DNA from: CAVVTR01 sp963751245 | Lineage (GTDB): Bacteria > Acidobacteriota > Thermoanaerobaculia > Thermoanaerobaculales > Thermoanaerobaculaceae | Direction of reading: 5' to 3' | DNA length: 64,000 nucleotides | Assembly: GCA_963751245.1 (NCBI GenBank) | Contig: CAVVTR010000011.1 | Location: 1-64,000, forward strand | Part shown: positions 36,232-46,312 of the stretch, piece after piece | Position numbering within the stretch: position 1 is the stretch's first letter | Layout of the letters: every line of letters begins with the position of its first letter | Notes under the pieces: model-generated | Seen by the model: only the letters and a program-made list of their open reading frames with translations | Database searches by the model: none | Told to the model about the DNA's origin: nothing | Translations under genes and position numbers: made by a program

Positions 36232-36362
36232 CGTGTGCCTCCCAGTGATCGCCCGAGGGCCCGGCGGGCGGGCCCGGCGCTCCGAGTGCTGCAACGGGAG
36301 GGAGGGTGGGGGTTAGTCCCGCCGTGCGCCCGTCCGGCGTAGGATGGGCGGCGGAGGCGGGT

Positions 36363-37376
36363 ATGCGAGAGGCCGTGAGGGTGGTGCTGTGCGGGAGTCT
36401 GCTGGCGGTCGCGGTCGCGGCCGGCGCGCAGGAGGCGCCTGCGGCCCCGACCCCCGAGCCGCAGGCGGCGTCGGCCACGGAGCGTGGCGTGGCCCTCCTC
36501 AGGGCGGGGAGGGCGGCGGAGGCCAAGATCCTGCTCGGCAAAGCGGTGGCGCTGGACCCCGACGACGCGGAGGCGCACGCGAGCCTCGGGCTGCTGCTGC
36601 TCGACCGGGAGCACGACGCCGACCGGGCGGTGGAGCACCTGGAGCGGGCCGTGAAGCTCGCCCCCGCGACGGCGAGGTACCACCAGTGGCTGGGCCTGGC
36701 CTACATGGGCCAGGCGGGCGCGGCGTCGGAATCCGGGACCGCGCGCCTCGTCAAGGCTGCGGGGGCGGAGCTCGAAAAGGCGGTGGCGCTGGCGCCGGCC
36801 GACGCGGACGGTCGCATGGCGCTGCTGCAGTACTACCTGGCCGTGCCGGCCTCTCTCGGGGGCAGCGTCGCCAAGGCCCGCGAGCAGGCGCTGTCGATGA
36901 CCTCCGCCGACCCGTACCAGGGGCTGCTGGCGCAGGCCGCGGTGGCCGGACACGAGGAGGACACGGCCCGCCAGGAGCAGCTGTACCGGACGGCCATCGC
37001 CGTGGCACCGGGCAGGGGGGACGCCTACAACCAGCTCGGCTACCTGCTCCTCAAGGAGAAGCGGCGGGAGGAGGCGGTGGCGGCGTTCCGCCGCTACGTG
37101 GCGGCGGAGCCGGAGGCGGCCAACTCCCACGACAGCCTCGGCGAGGGGCTGCTGGCGGCGGGGAATGTGGACGGGGCGATCGCCGAGTACCGCAAGGCGC
37201 TGGCGATCGACGGGGAGTTCAGCTCCTCGTACCTGGGGCTGGCCAACTGCTTCGGAAAGAAGGGCGACCGGGCGCAGGAGCTCGGGGCGCTCAAGCGGTT
37301 TCTCTCGGTGGCACCCTACGGGCGCCAGGCCGACCAGGTGAGGGACCGGATCCAGGCCCTCGGCGCCGGTCGCTGA
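36363..37376 (+). CDS. exported TPR protein
   Basis: The protein has 337 residues with a signal peptide (VLCGSLLAVAVAAGAQEAP) and a proline/alanine linker. About six tetratricopeptide repeats follow, for example AEAKILLGKAVALDPDDAEA, AVEHLERAVKLAPATARYHQ, YNQLGYLLLKEKRREEAVAA and DGAIAEYRKALAIDGEFSSS. It is probably a periplasmic scaffold. No partner is evident in the immediate neighbourhood. Confidence 0.8.
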   Translation: MREAVRVVLCGSLLAVAVAAGAQEAPAAPTPEPQAASATERGVALLRAGRAAEAKILLGKAVALDPDDAEAHASLGLLLLDREHDADRAVEHLERAVKLAPATARYHQWLGLAYMGQAGAASESGTARLVKAAGAELEKAVALAPADADGRMALLQYYLAVPASLGGSVAKAREQALSMTSADPYQGLLAQAAVAGHEEDTARQEQLYRTAIAVAPGRGDAYNQLGYLLLKEKRREEAVAAFRRYVAAEPEAANSHDSLGEGLLAAGNVDGAIAEYRKALAIDGEFSSSYLGLANCFGKKGDRAQELGALKRFLSVAPYGRQADQVRDRIQALGAGR

Positions 37377-37421
37377 AGCGCACCCCGGGGGGACCCGCGG
37401 GACCGGGCGGCGCTCTTCTGT

Positions 37422-37427
37422 TATACT
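37422..37427 (+). promoter_or_regulatory. candidate -10 element before the gene at 37534
   Basis: TATACT is a near-consensus sigma-70 -10 hexamer in otherwise very GC-rich DNA. It is followed at once by the small inverted repeat GAGACAACATCTC (37428-37440), which could be an operator over the start of transcription. No good -35 is seen 17 bases upstream. Confidence 0.4.
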
Positions 37428-37533
37428 GAGACAACATCTCATAAGGGAGACTGCCACCCGGGGATGGTCCGCGGGGGGCGGGACCCGCGGGGAGCTGCCC
37501 GGTGCGCCGGGCGGCGAAAGGAAGCGTCGAGCG

Positions 37534-37995
37534 ATGAGAAGAGCTCTCTCGGTGGGTGTGCTGGTCCTGGTGGCGTGCGCGGCGAGCTCGTCGGCACAAG
37601 AGATGAAACCCATGAAGTACCACGGCGCGTGGTTCGCCGTGGAGCACGTCAAGTACCACGCGGGGCAGATGATGAAGGCGGCGGAGATCATCCGCAAGTA
37701 CTTCGAGCCGGCGGCGAAGGAGGCCGGAACGCCGATGCCCGAGCTCGTGCTGCAGTACGCCACCGGGCCGTGGGACATGACCTACGTCTGGCGGCTCAAG
37801 GAGGGCCCCGCTGCGTTGGAGTGGCACTTCAGCCCGGATGACATCAAGTGGATGGCGGCCCTGAACAAGGTCGCCGGAGGGCCGGAGAAGGCGCAGAAGG
37901 TGCTGTCCGACTACGAGGGCACGGTCGCCAAGGCGAGCCGTGAGCTGGCGCACTCGTGGGGCGACATGAACATGAAGGGCATGGAGAAGCAGTGA
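37534..37995 (+). CDS. small exported protein of unknown function
   Basis: The protein has 153 residues. A signal peptide (LSVGVLVLVACAASSSAQ) precedes a helical, Met-, Lys- and His-rich body: MKPMKYHGAWFAVEHVKYHA, MMKAAEIIRKYFEPAAKEAG and a C-terminal SRELAHSWGDMNMKGMEKQ. The central TGPWDMTYVWRLKEGPAALE and WHFSPDDIKWMAALNKVAGG look like a small ligand-binding fold. AAAGGAAG precedes the ATG. The His/Met content would suit metal or haem binding, which is speculation. A terminator hairpin follows at 38079. Confidence 0.7.
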   Translation: MRRALSVGVLVLVACAASSSAQEMKPMKYHGAWFAVEHVKYHAGQMMKAAEIIRKYFEPAAKEAGTPMPELVLQYATGPWDMTYVWRLKEGPAALEWHFSPDDIKWMAALNKVAGGPEKAQKVLSDYEGTVAKASRELAHSWGDMNMKGMEKQ

Positions 37996-38078
37996 GCCGG
38001 CGGGGCGGGGGAACGTCCCGGCGCCCCGGCATCGCGTGACGCCTCCGCCTCGAGCGCCTGTGAGCGGAAGAGAAAAGG

Positions 38079-38115
38079 CCGGCGGGAGCCGGGTGCTGCC
38101 TTCGGCTCCCGCCGG
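38079..38115. terminator. terminator hairpin between convergent genes
   Basis: CCGGCGGGAGCC pairs with GGCTCCCGCCGG around a 13-nt loop, followed on the plus strand by ATTGGTT and preceded by AGAAAA, which becomes TTTTCT on the minus strand. It can serve both the gene ending at 37995 and the protease gene ending at 38158. Confidence 0.7.
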
Positions 38116-38157
38116 ATTGGTTGCCGCGTCCGCGTGCTCAGCCGCGGGCGCAGGATG

Positions 38158-41100
38158 TCAGTTCACGCCCCGCGGCCACGTGGGCAGGGGGTGGTGGTAG
38201 ACCGGATACGGCGGCCGCTTGTAGGTCTTCGGCGGGTTCTTGTCGAGCAGACTCGAGCGCGACCTGGACCGCCCGCTCGAGCTGCGGGTCGTGGCCCTCG
38301 CGCACGAGCTTCGGGTCCTGCTCGACCTCGACGTCGGGCGCGATGCCGTGGCCCTCGACCTCCCACTGGCCGTCGAGGCCGTAGATGGCCCAGCGCGGCG
38401 CCGTGACCTGCCGCCGTCCATCAGCGGCGGGTAGCCGCCGATCCCGACGAGGCCGCCCCAGGTCCGCATGCCGACCAGCGGCCCGACGCTTCGCCTTGCG
38501 GAAGTACCAGGGCATGGCGTCGCCGCCGGAGCCGGCGAACTGGTTGATGACCATGCGCCTTCGGCCCGTAGATGGACTCGACCGGCTCCGTGTAGGTCGT
38601 CGCCCTCGCGGGTCTCGACGCGGCTCATCGCCGGGCGGCGCAGGTTGTCGACCACGTAGTCGGCGAGCTGGCCGCCGTGGTTGAAGCGCTCGTCGATGAC
38701 GGCGCCCTCCTTGCCGACCTGGGCGAAGTAGTAGCGGTTGAAGTTCGTGAAGCCGCCGCCCGCCGTGTCGGGCAGGTAGACGTAGGCGAGCTGCCGCCGC
38801 TCAGCTGGTCCACCTTGCGGCGGTTGGCCTCGATCCAGTCGAGGTTGCGCAGCGCGTGGTCGCTCGCGACCGGAACGACGGTGACCTCGCGGGAGCCCGC
38901 GCCGTCGGGGTTCGGGCCGACCTTGAGCACCGTCTGCTTGCCCGCGGTCTCCTGGAAGAAGCTGTACAGGTTGTCGGCCGCGTGCAGCTCACGGCCGTTG
39001 ACCGCCAGCAGGTACTCGCCCGCCTTGACGTTCACGCCGGGCTGGGTGAGCGGCGCCTGCAGGTCGGGGTTCCAGTTCTCGCCGTCGAAGATGCGGGCGA
39101 AGCGGTAGCGCCCGTTGGCGATCGTCGTAGTCGGCGCCGAGCAGCCCGACCGGCACGCGCGTCGACCTCGGGCTGCGTGCCGCCGCGCACGAACATGTGG
39201 CCGACGTCATGTTGCCGAGCATCTCGCTGGAACAGGTAGTTCAGGTCGCCGCGGCTGGCCACGCCGTCGAGGTACGGCTCGAAGGCCTTCTCGGCCCTGG
39301 CCGAGGTCCAGGCCGTGGAAGTGCGGGTCGTAGAAGAAATCGCGCTCGATGCGCCACACCTCGCGGTACATCTGCTTCCACTCGGCGCGGCGGGTCGACG
39401 AAGACCTTGAAGTCGGCGAGTGTCGAGGGCGCCGTTGCCGGGCTTGGCGGGCTTGGTGACGTCGGCGATGGCCCACCGCTTGCCCTGGCGGTAGAGCACC
39501 TTCTCCCCGTCCGAGGCGAGCGACGAACGCCGAGATGCCCTCGAGGAGGGTTCGGGCTTGCGGGACTTGAGGTCGAACTTGACTGACCTTGAGCTCCGGC
39601 GGACCGCGGCGGATCTGCACGTCGGGGCCGGAGACCAGGAAGATCGTGCCCTCCTTGCCGGCGGACAGGCCGAAGTAGTTCTCCTCGGGGAGCGGGCAGC
39701 GCCACGATGCGCTGGCCGAGCCGGCGAAGTCGATGTCGACCTTGACCTTCTCGTCCTTCTTGGCTCGCTTGCCCTTGGCGTCGTCCTTCGCCGTCGTCCT
39801 TCTTCTCGGCCTCGTCCGCGGGAGCCTTCTCGTCCTTCTTCTCCTCCTTGACCTTCTCGTCGTCGCTCTCGGGAGGGATCGGGGACGGCGAGGTCCTTGC
39901 GCAGGACCGCCGCGTACACGCTGCGGGTCACGGGGTGGCCCTGGCTCGTCATGTCGAGCCAGCCGGCGGTGAGGCCGAGGTTGGTGCTGGCCGTGAAGTA
40001 GAGGTACTTGCCCGAGGCGTCGAAGGCCGGGTAGAGGGCGTCGCTCATCCCGTCGGTGACCTGCGTCGCCTTGGCGCCATCCAGGGAGTAGACGAAGACG
40101 GCGTGGAGCTGGTTGGGGAGGAGCTTGGTGTAGGCGAGCCAGCGGCCGTCGGGCGACCAGACCTGGTCGAACTCGTGGGTCGGGGACGTCGAAGCAGGTC
40201 GGTGTCGACCTTGACCGGCTTGCCGCCGGCGACGTCGACGTACCAGAGGTTGAGCCGCTTGTCGGTGTAGGCGATCTTCGTGCTGTCGGGCGACCAGACC
40301 GGGTGGTAGAAGAACGACGGCGGCTTGCCCAGGTCGATGGTGCGCGTCTCGCCGATGCCGTCCTGGGTCTTCAGGTGAGCGCGTACTCGCCGGACTCGTC
40401 CGAGAAGTAGGCGATCCACTTGCCGTCCGGCGACCATGCCGGGTCGCGCTCGGCCGCGCCGGGGGTGCGGGTGATGTCGCGGATGTCGCCCTTCTCGGCG
40501 GGCACGGTGAGGATCTCGCCGTGAGCCTCGAACACCGCGCGCTGTCCGGTCGGGGAGATGTTGGCGTTCTCGACGGCGCGGACCGGGTCAAGCTTCTCGA
40601 AGTGCGGGCGGATCTGCGGCATGTCCGCCGCCAGCGTCACGTGGATGGGCCTGGTCTTCCCGGTGGTCAGGTCGTAGAGGTGCAGCGAGCCGAACTGCTC
40701 GTAGACGATGGCGCCGGGACCGGCGGCGGCGGTGCCGAAGTCGAGACCGTCGTTGGCCACCACCGTGCGCACCGCCTTCGCCTTGACGTCGTAGGCGTAG
40801 AGGGCGAAGGGACCCTTGCGGTCGGACAGAAAGTAGATGGTGTCACCGATCCACATGGGGTTGCGGTCGTTGGAGTTGCCCTCCTGCGGGATGGCCACGA
40901 TGGAGGAGTCGGCCAGGTCGGCCAGCCAGATGGTCTTGGTCTGCCCGCCGCGGTACGTCTTCCAGGCGGGCTGCCACTGGAAGTTGGGCTCGTAGGCCAG
41001 GTGCGTCCCGTCGGGGGAGTAGGAGGCCTCGTCCACCCGGGGCAGGGGGACCTCGGTGGGGAAGCCACCGGTCGCGGGCACCGTGTAGAGCTGCTGGGGG

Positions 41101-41510
41101 TCGGCGTAGCTCTTGCGGGACGAGATGAAGGCGACGCTCTTGCCGTCCGGCGTCCATGCGACGGCGGCGTCGTTGCCGGGGTGGAAGGTGAGGCGATGGG
41201 GTTCGCCGCCGGCGGCGGGCACCACGTAGACGTCGTTGTTGCCGTCGTAGTTGCCGGTGTAGGCGACCATGCTGCCGTCCGGCGAGAAGATCGGACCGGT
41301 GAGGCGGTCGCTGCCGGTGACCAGGCGGTGGGCCTGGCCGCCGTCGCGCGGCGCGATCCAGATCTGGCCGCCGTACGCAAAGACCAGCTGGGTCTTGCTG
41401 ATGCTCGGGCTGCGGAGCAGGAGCGGTTCGGCGGCGTCCGCCGCCGCGAGACCGGCCCCCGCAACGAGGGCCAGCAGGACGAAGATCACACCTCTGAACG
41501 CGGTTCTCAC
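38158..41510 (-). pseudogene. tricorn-type S41 protease, C-terminal two thirds broken by many frameshifts
   Basis: A GTG at 41510 follows AGGGGGA. The first 379 codons are intact: signal peptide (GVIFVLLALVAGAGLAAADA), then beta-propeller repeats of the tricorn/DPP type (LTGPIFSPDGSMVAYTGNYD, AVAWTPDGKSVAFISS, DPAWSPDGKWIAYFSDESGE). From about 40374 downward the frame breaks repeatedly. Examples are a lost C near 40374, two extra bases around 40190-40210, an extra C near 39888 and an extra G near 39790, with roughly ten more before 38480. Re-joined, the pieces give a second propeller, a Lys/Asp-rich linker, a PDZ-like part (EYLLAVNGRELHAADNLYSF) and the S41 catalytic core. The core contains VVNxxFNHGGQLADY-like sequence, INQFAGSGGDAMPWYF with the catalytic serine near 38529, and the end TYKRPPYPVYHHPLPTWPRG. 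The flanking genes are clean. Confidence 0.85.
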
Positions 41511-41667
41511 ATGTTCCCCCTTCGGTCTGACGTGGAAGGAAACGAAACTCATTTTCCCCGGGGGATGGTAGCACCCCCGGAAGCCTCTCTCTGGCTATAC
41601 GGGAACGGCATCGAAGAGTTCTCGGCGGCGCCCGGCGGGGGATCGCGGACAGAGGAGGAAAGAAGAC

Positions 41668-41695
41668 GACGCCCCGGCGCTGAGGCCGGGGCGTC
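41668..41695 (-). terminator. terminator behind the TonB receptor gene
   Basis: GACGCCCCGGC pairs with GCCGGGGCGTC over a 6-nt loop. On the minus strand it is followed by the pyrimidine-rich GTCTTCTTTCCTCC. It lies 21 bases past the stop of the receptor gene. Confidence 0.7.
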
Positions 41696-41716
41696 GGTGA
41701 TGCGTGGAGCGGAGAG

Positions 41717-44623
41717 CTAGAAGCGGAAGCCGACCGAGAGGCGGAAGGTCCGCGGGTCCTGGTAGCTGCCGGCGACGGTGGGCTTTCCGAAGTTGGAGCC
41801 CTTCTCCCAGTTCACACCCTCCACGGGCTTCTCGGTGAAGGGGTTGAACGCGGTGAGACCGTCGGTCGGGTCGTACACGGTGGTGTTGACGGAATCGATG
41901 CCGTGCTCGTTGAACACGTTGAGGATCTCGGGCTGGACGAAGATCTCGACGTCCTTGCCGAGGGCCGGGAACGTGAACGAGTAGTTGAGCGACAGGTCCG
42001 TCCGCGTGATGTCGTCGGTGTGATAGGCGGAACGGGACGTGTAGTAGTACGTCACCGACGAGGGCGGCAGGAGGTAGCCGGGGTTGTTGACGTAGGGACG
42101 CGTGTCGACCGACCCCACCGCACCGTAGGGGCTGCCGGACCAGTAGTTCTGCAGCACCGACACGTTGAGCCGGTTGTAGCGGCTGTTGAGCAGGTCCCAC
42201 ACGACCCAGGCGCGGAGCTTGTTGCGCTGGTCGATGGAGAGGTAGCCCTCGGGCGCGTTCCACTTCGGGTCGCGGTACTCGGGGTACTGCATGATCCCGG
42301 AGGTGATCGGCCCGTTGTTGGAGGTCTCGCCCTCCCAGTTTCCCTTGGCCCACGACAGGGTGTAGTTGCCGCCCACGTTGACGGTGTCGGAGAAGCGGTA
42401 CTGGGCCTGGACCGTGAGGCCGTCGTACTTGCGGCTGAGCAGGCTGTCGTTGTTCACGATCCAGGTGAGGTCAGCCGAGCGCCCGGTGGGCAGCACCGTG
42501 GTGCCCGTGGTCATGTCGGTGCGCGAGGTGTAGAACGACGCGTACTTGCGGTGGACGTAGTCCGCGCGCACGACGCCGCGGGTGCCCAGGCGCTTGGTGA
42601 CGCCGATGGAGTACTCGTCGGCGTACGGGGAGTCGAGGGACTTCGGGAACGCCGTGGTGCCGCCCGGGATGGAGATGGAGCGGGTGGGCGCCGTGTCCGT
42701 GCCGCCCATGCCGAAGAACCAGTCCCACATCATCTGCAGCGCCTCGTCGGCGCCGATGTAGGGGGCTCCACCCATGTTGATGGCGGGTCCCTTGTAGTAC
42801 CAGGTCATCGTGGCGGGCGAGCCGGCGGCCGAGGTCGTGTTGGCGACGGTGTTGGCCACCGCCATCACGTAACGGCCGTAGCTGGCGTTGACGAGGATGT
42901 CGCCGTTGCCCTTGGGGTCCCAGGTCGCGCCCAGGCGCGGGCTCAGGCGGCTGTCCTTGGCGACCAGGTTGCCCGCCGAGTCGACGCCGTCGTTCTTGTC
43001 GTAGCGCAGGCCCAGGTTGAACGACCAGTTGTTGTCGAGCCGCCAGCGGTCGTTGATGAACGTCGACTTGGTCTTGAAGTTGGTCCCCTTGGAGGACTCC
43101 AGGATCGGGTTCCACTGGATGTAGGCGTAGGTGCCGCCCGGGTAGGGGTTGAGCTTCGGGTACAGGGTGACCCCGTCGTCGCCGATGATGTAGCCGGTGA
43201 GGTAGATGCGGAAGTCGGAACCGGACTGGTGGTTGTTGACCTTGCGCTGGTCGTTGAACTGGTCGTAGCCGGCCATGAGGTCGTGGGTGCCGAGGCTGTC
43301 GGTGGACAGGAACCAGGAGGCCTTGGCCAGGTAGTCCTCGTTGTCACGCAGCTCGGGGCCGCACACGCCGCAGAACGTGGGCGAGTGCCACCGGTAGCCG
43401 GTGGGACGGTCGACGAAGAGGGTGCCCTTGATGAGGTCGGTGTACTTGGAGCCGGAGTCGACGAAGCTCATCTTCCGGCGCGAGTACTGGCCCTCGACGA
43501 AGAAGTTGTCCGTGATGACGCCGGTGTAGTTCGCGGCGAAGAGCTCCTGGGGCAGCGAGCGGTTGTAGATGCTGGCCAGGTCCATGACCGACGAGTAGGC
43601 GTTGCCGTCCTCGCTCTCGTCGATCTTCATGTACGACCCGATGATGCGGTGGCGCGGGGTGATGGAGAACGTCAGCTTGCCCTCGTACCGCTTCTCCTTG
43701 TCGGAGTAGGTGTAGGGGATGTGCGTGGCGTAGGTCTCCTCCGCCGTCGAGCTGGAGCGGTCGCGGCCGGCGAGGAAGTACCACAGCTTGTCCTTGAGGA
43801 TGTAGCCGCCGAGGGTGGCCTCGTACACCTTGTTGAGGGTGTCGTCCTGGCTGACGGTGAGCGGGGTCTTGGCGCTCCAGGTGCCCTTGGTGAAGTTCAC
43901 CCGGAAGGAGCCGTGGACCTCGTTGCCGCCGGACTTGGTGATGGTGTTGACGACGCCGCCGGAGAAGCGGCCGTACTCGGCGGAGATGCCCGAGGTCGAC
44001 GTGGTGGTCTCCTGGATGGCGTCCTCGACGAAGAGGTCGAACGGCTGGCCGCGCAGGTTCTCGTTGATGACCACGCCGTTGACCATGAACAGGCTCTCGT
44101 AGGACTGGCTGCCCTGGATGGTGATGTTGCCGCTCGGTCCTGTGGAGTGGACGCCGGGGGCCAGCGCGACGGCGCTGGCGATGTTGCGGGCGATGGGCAG
44201 GTCGTCCATGAGCTTCTGCTCGAAGGTCGTGGACGCCTGGATGCTCGAGGAGATGGTCTCGTAGCTGCCCGTGACCGTGACCTCCTCGCTGAGCTGCGCC
44301 AGCGGCAGGTCGGCGTCGAGCTTGCGGGTCTGGGCGGCGGAGAGCTTGACGTTGGCCTCGACCTTCTGGAAGCCGGCGAGCTCGAAGCGGACGTTGTACT
44401 CGCCGGGGGGCAGGAAGGTCAGGATGTAGTCGCCGTTGGTGTTGGTGACGGCCGACCGCGAGCCCTGCAGGGCCGGCGAGGTCACCGTGACCGTCACACC
44501 GGGAAGGGGTGCCGCGCCGTCGGTCACGTTTCCGGTCAACGTCCCGCTCGGCATCTGAGCGACAGCAGGCGCCGCCAGTGCGGCAACCACCGTGAGACAC
44601 AGCAGAAGTCGCGAGAGCTTCAT
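41717..44623 (-). CDS. TonB-dependent outer-membrane receptor with carboxypeptidase-regulatory N-domain
   Basis: The protein has 968 residues; the ATG at 44623 follows AAGGAGGAG. A signal peptide (LLLCLTVVAALAAPAVAQ) is followed by a carboxypeptidase-regulatory-like domain (TGNVTDGAAPLPGVTVTVTS, NTNGDYILTFLPPGEYNVRF). The plug domain comes next (LMDDLPIARNIASAVALAPG, SQSYESLFMVNGVVINENLR, EYGRFSGGVVNTITKSGGNE), and then the barrel ending in an aromatic C-terminal strand (RTFRLSVGFRF). This is the Oar-like architecture expanded in Acidobacteriota and usually assigned to uptake of polymers or peptides. The nearby exported protease, also on the minus strand, might supply peptides; the gap of about 200 bases includes a terminator, so co-transcription is unlikely. 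Confidence 0.93.
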   Translation of the reverse strand: MKLSRLLLCLTVVAALAAPAVAQMPSGTLTGNVTDGAAPLPGVTVTVTSPALQGSRSAVTNTNGDYILTFLPPGEYNVRFELAGFQKVEANVKLSAAQTRKLDADLPLAQLSEEVTVTGSYETISSSIQASTTFEQKLMDDLPIARNIASAVALAPGVHSTGPSGNITIQGSQSYESLFMVNGVVINENLRGQPFDLFVEDAIQETTTSTSGISAEYGRFSGGVVNTITKSGGNEVHGSFRVNFTKGTWSAKTPLTVSQDDTLNKVYEATLGGYILKDKLWYFLAGRDRSSSTAEETYATHIPYTYSDKEKRYEGKLTFSITPRHRIIGSYMKIDESEDGNAYSSVMDLASIYNRSLPQELFAANYTGVITDNFFVEGQYSRRKMSFVDSGSKYTDLIKGTLFVDRPTGYRWHSPTFCGVCGPELRDNEDYLAKASWFLSTDSLGTHDLMAGYDQFNDQRKVNNHQSGSDFRIYLTGYIIGDDGVTLYPKLNPYPGGTYAYIQWNPILESSKGTNFKTKSTFINDRWRLDNNWSFNLGLRYDKNDGVDSAGNLVAKDSRLSPRLGATWDPKGNGDILVNASYGRYVMAVANTVANTTSAAGSPATMTWYYKGPAINMGGAPYIGADEALQMMWDWFFGMGGTDTAPTRSISIPGGTTAFPKSLDSPYADEYSIGVTKRLGTRGVVRADYVHRKYASFYTSRTDMTTGTTVLPTGRSADLTWIVNNDSLLSRKYDGLTVQAQYRFSDTVNVGGNYTLSWAKGNWEGETSNNGPITSGIMQYPEYRDPKWNAPEGYLSIDQRNKLRAWVVWDLLNSRYNRLNVSVLQNYWSGSPYGAVGSVDTRPYVNNPGYLLPPSSVTYYYTSRSAYHTDDITRTDLSLNYSFTFPALGKDVEIFVQPEILNVFNEHGIDSVNTTVYDPTDGLTAFNPFTEKPVEGVNWEKGSNFGKPTVAGSYQDPRTFRLSVGFRF

Positions 44624-45156
44624 CACTCCTCCTTCTTGGGACAGAGAACAGAAGGTCCGACAACGATGAGGAAGCTCCCTGCCGCGACGCGTCGCGCCGT
44701 GGGGCTCACCGGCTCTCGATCAGGCCGGTTCGCGCGCAGCACCGTCAGCGGGGAGCGGGTGGGGGCGATCGTATACAGCGATCCTCTTCCCTCTCTAGAG
44801 GCCCTCCCTGGATGTGGATTGTCGGGAAAGGTTCGGGGCGCGCGCTTCGCCGCCGGCTCTGCCGCGGTCCGCCGACGATTCCTCACGGAACCCGGCGGGG
44901 TTGGCCGAAACGGTGATGCCAGCGGCAAACCCTCCAATCGGGCCGGGCGGCCGATCACCGGCACCCGGCGAGACCGGGCAGCGGAGAGCAAGGCGCGTGC
45001 CATGGGGGACGAGCCAGTTGAAACTCTGGTGGGCCGCGCTGAACGGCGGACCGGACAGCGTGTCCCGAATGGCGAACACGCTCCGGGCGCGGTGAGGAGC
45101 CGTGGCTGCCGTCACGGGGCGGGGCCGTTCGCGGCCGATGGTGCTAGGCTTCCGCG
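44624..45156. other. intergenic region between divergent genes
   Basis: These 533 bases separate the TonB receptor gene (minus) from the methyltransferase gene (plus). I see no protein-like frame and no RNA gene. It is less GC-rich near 44,765-44,800, with TATAC inside GATCGTATACAGCGATC at about 44,768, a plausible promoter or operator for the receptor, but unproven. Confidence 0.4.
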
Positions 45157-46293
45157 GTGAATCCCATCGTCGCCGAGGTGGCGCGCCGCGGGCGGGTGAG
45201 CTTCAGGGACTTCATGGAGCTCGCCCTCTATCACCCCGACGCTGGGTACTACACGAAGCCGCGCCCGGCGACGGGTCCGGTCGGTCCGCGCGGAGACTTC
45301 ATCACGGCGCCGACGGCGGCGCCGTTGCTCGCGGACACGGTCGCGCGTCTGCTGGCCCGTCTGGCGGCCGCCTGCGGCGAGCCGGTGGTGTTCGCCGAGC
45401 TGGCCGCCGGGGAGGGGTTCTTCCTGGAGCGGCTGTGCGCCTCCACCAGGGCCGCGGGGCGCGACGCGCTGCGGCGCGTCGTGGCGGTGGAGATCGCGCC
45501 GTGGGCCCGGGAGCGGCTCGCGGACCGGTGCCCCGGTGCCGAGGTGGCCGCCGCGCTGAGCGACGTGGACGCGGCGGGGGGGCCCGCCGTGCTGTTCGCC
45601 TCCGAGCTCTACGACGCTCTGCCCGTGCACCGGGTGACGGTGGCGCGCCGCGAAGGAGAGCTGGTCCTGCTCGAGTACTACGTTGAGGCCGCCCCGGAGG
45701 GCGGACTGGCGTGGGCCCTCGGCGAGCCGTCCAGGCCGGAGGTGGCGGCGTACCTGCACGAGCACGGGATCGTCCTCGAGGAGGGGCAGCTGGCCGAGGT
45801 GCGGCCCCAGGCCCGGGCCGTGCACGAGGAGCTGCTGTCGTGGTGCGGAACGAACGCGGTCTGTCTGGTCATCGACTACGGCTACCCGGCCCACCGGCTC
45901 TACAACCCCCGGGGGCGCCGGCACGGCTCGCTGGTGGGGTACCGCGACCACCGGGCGGCCCTGGACGTGCTGCAGTCCCCGGGTGAGACCGACATCACGG
46001 CCCACGTCAACTTCGACGACCTCGAGGGCGCCGCCGCCGAGGTGGGCTGGAAGCGCGGCGAGGTGCACCCGCTGGGTGCCTTCCTGGCCATGCTCGGCGC
46101 CACCGAGCTGCTCCCCGGCGCGGTCTCGCGGGGGGAGCCGCTGTCGGCGCAGGAGTGGGCGGCCCTCGCGGAGGCCAAGCGGATCATGGCGCCGTCGGGC
46201 ATGGGCACCGACCTCAAGGTGCTGGTCCAGGGGTGCGGAAGGCTCTATCGCGCGTTCGGAAAGATTGCGGCGCCGCCTCCTTTGGAGGCATAG
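45157..46293 (+). CDS. class I SAM-dependent methyltransferase, MidA/NDUFAF7 family
   Basis: The protein has 378 residues from a GTG at 45157. The family hallmarks are RVSFRDFMELALYHPDAGYY, PRGDFITAPTAAPLLADTVA and the SAM-binding glycine loop VVFAELAAGEGFFLERL. LFASELYDALPVHRV, VCLVIDYGYPAHRLYNPRGR and DITAHVNFDDLEGAAAEVGW complete the set. In mitochondria the homologue methylates an arginine of a complex I subunit. Bacterial members are thought to act similarly on proteins, but the target here is unknown. The next gene starts only 20 bases downstream on the same strand. Confidence 0.9.
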   Translation: MNPIVAEVARRGRVSFRDFMELALYHPDAGYYTKPRPATGPVGPRGDFITAPTAAPLLADTVARLLARLAAACGEPVVFAELAAGEGFFLERLCASTRAAGRDALRRVVAVEIAPWARERLADRCPGAEVAAALSDVDAAGGPAVLFASELYDALPVHRVTVARREGELVLLEYYVEAAPEGGLAWALGEPSRPEVAAYLHEHGIVLEEGQLAEVRPQARAVHEELLSWCGTNAVCLVIDYGYPAHRLYNPRGRRHGSLVGYRDHRAALDVLQSPGETDITAHVNFDDLEGAAAEVGWKRGEVHPLGAFLAMLGATELLPGAVSRGEPLSAQEWAALAEAKRIMAPSGMGTDLKVLVQGCGRLYRAFGKIAAPPPLEA

Positions 46294-46312
46294 TAGAGAC
46301 AACGAGGTTCCC

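Noticed and set aside
41903..45160. Open frame of 1085 codons opposite the TonB receptor
   Set aside because: Low-complexity Val/Gly/Glu translation with no domain, while the other strand gives a complete, well-recognised receptor.
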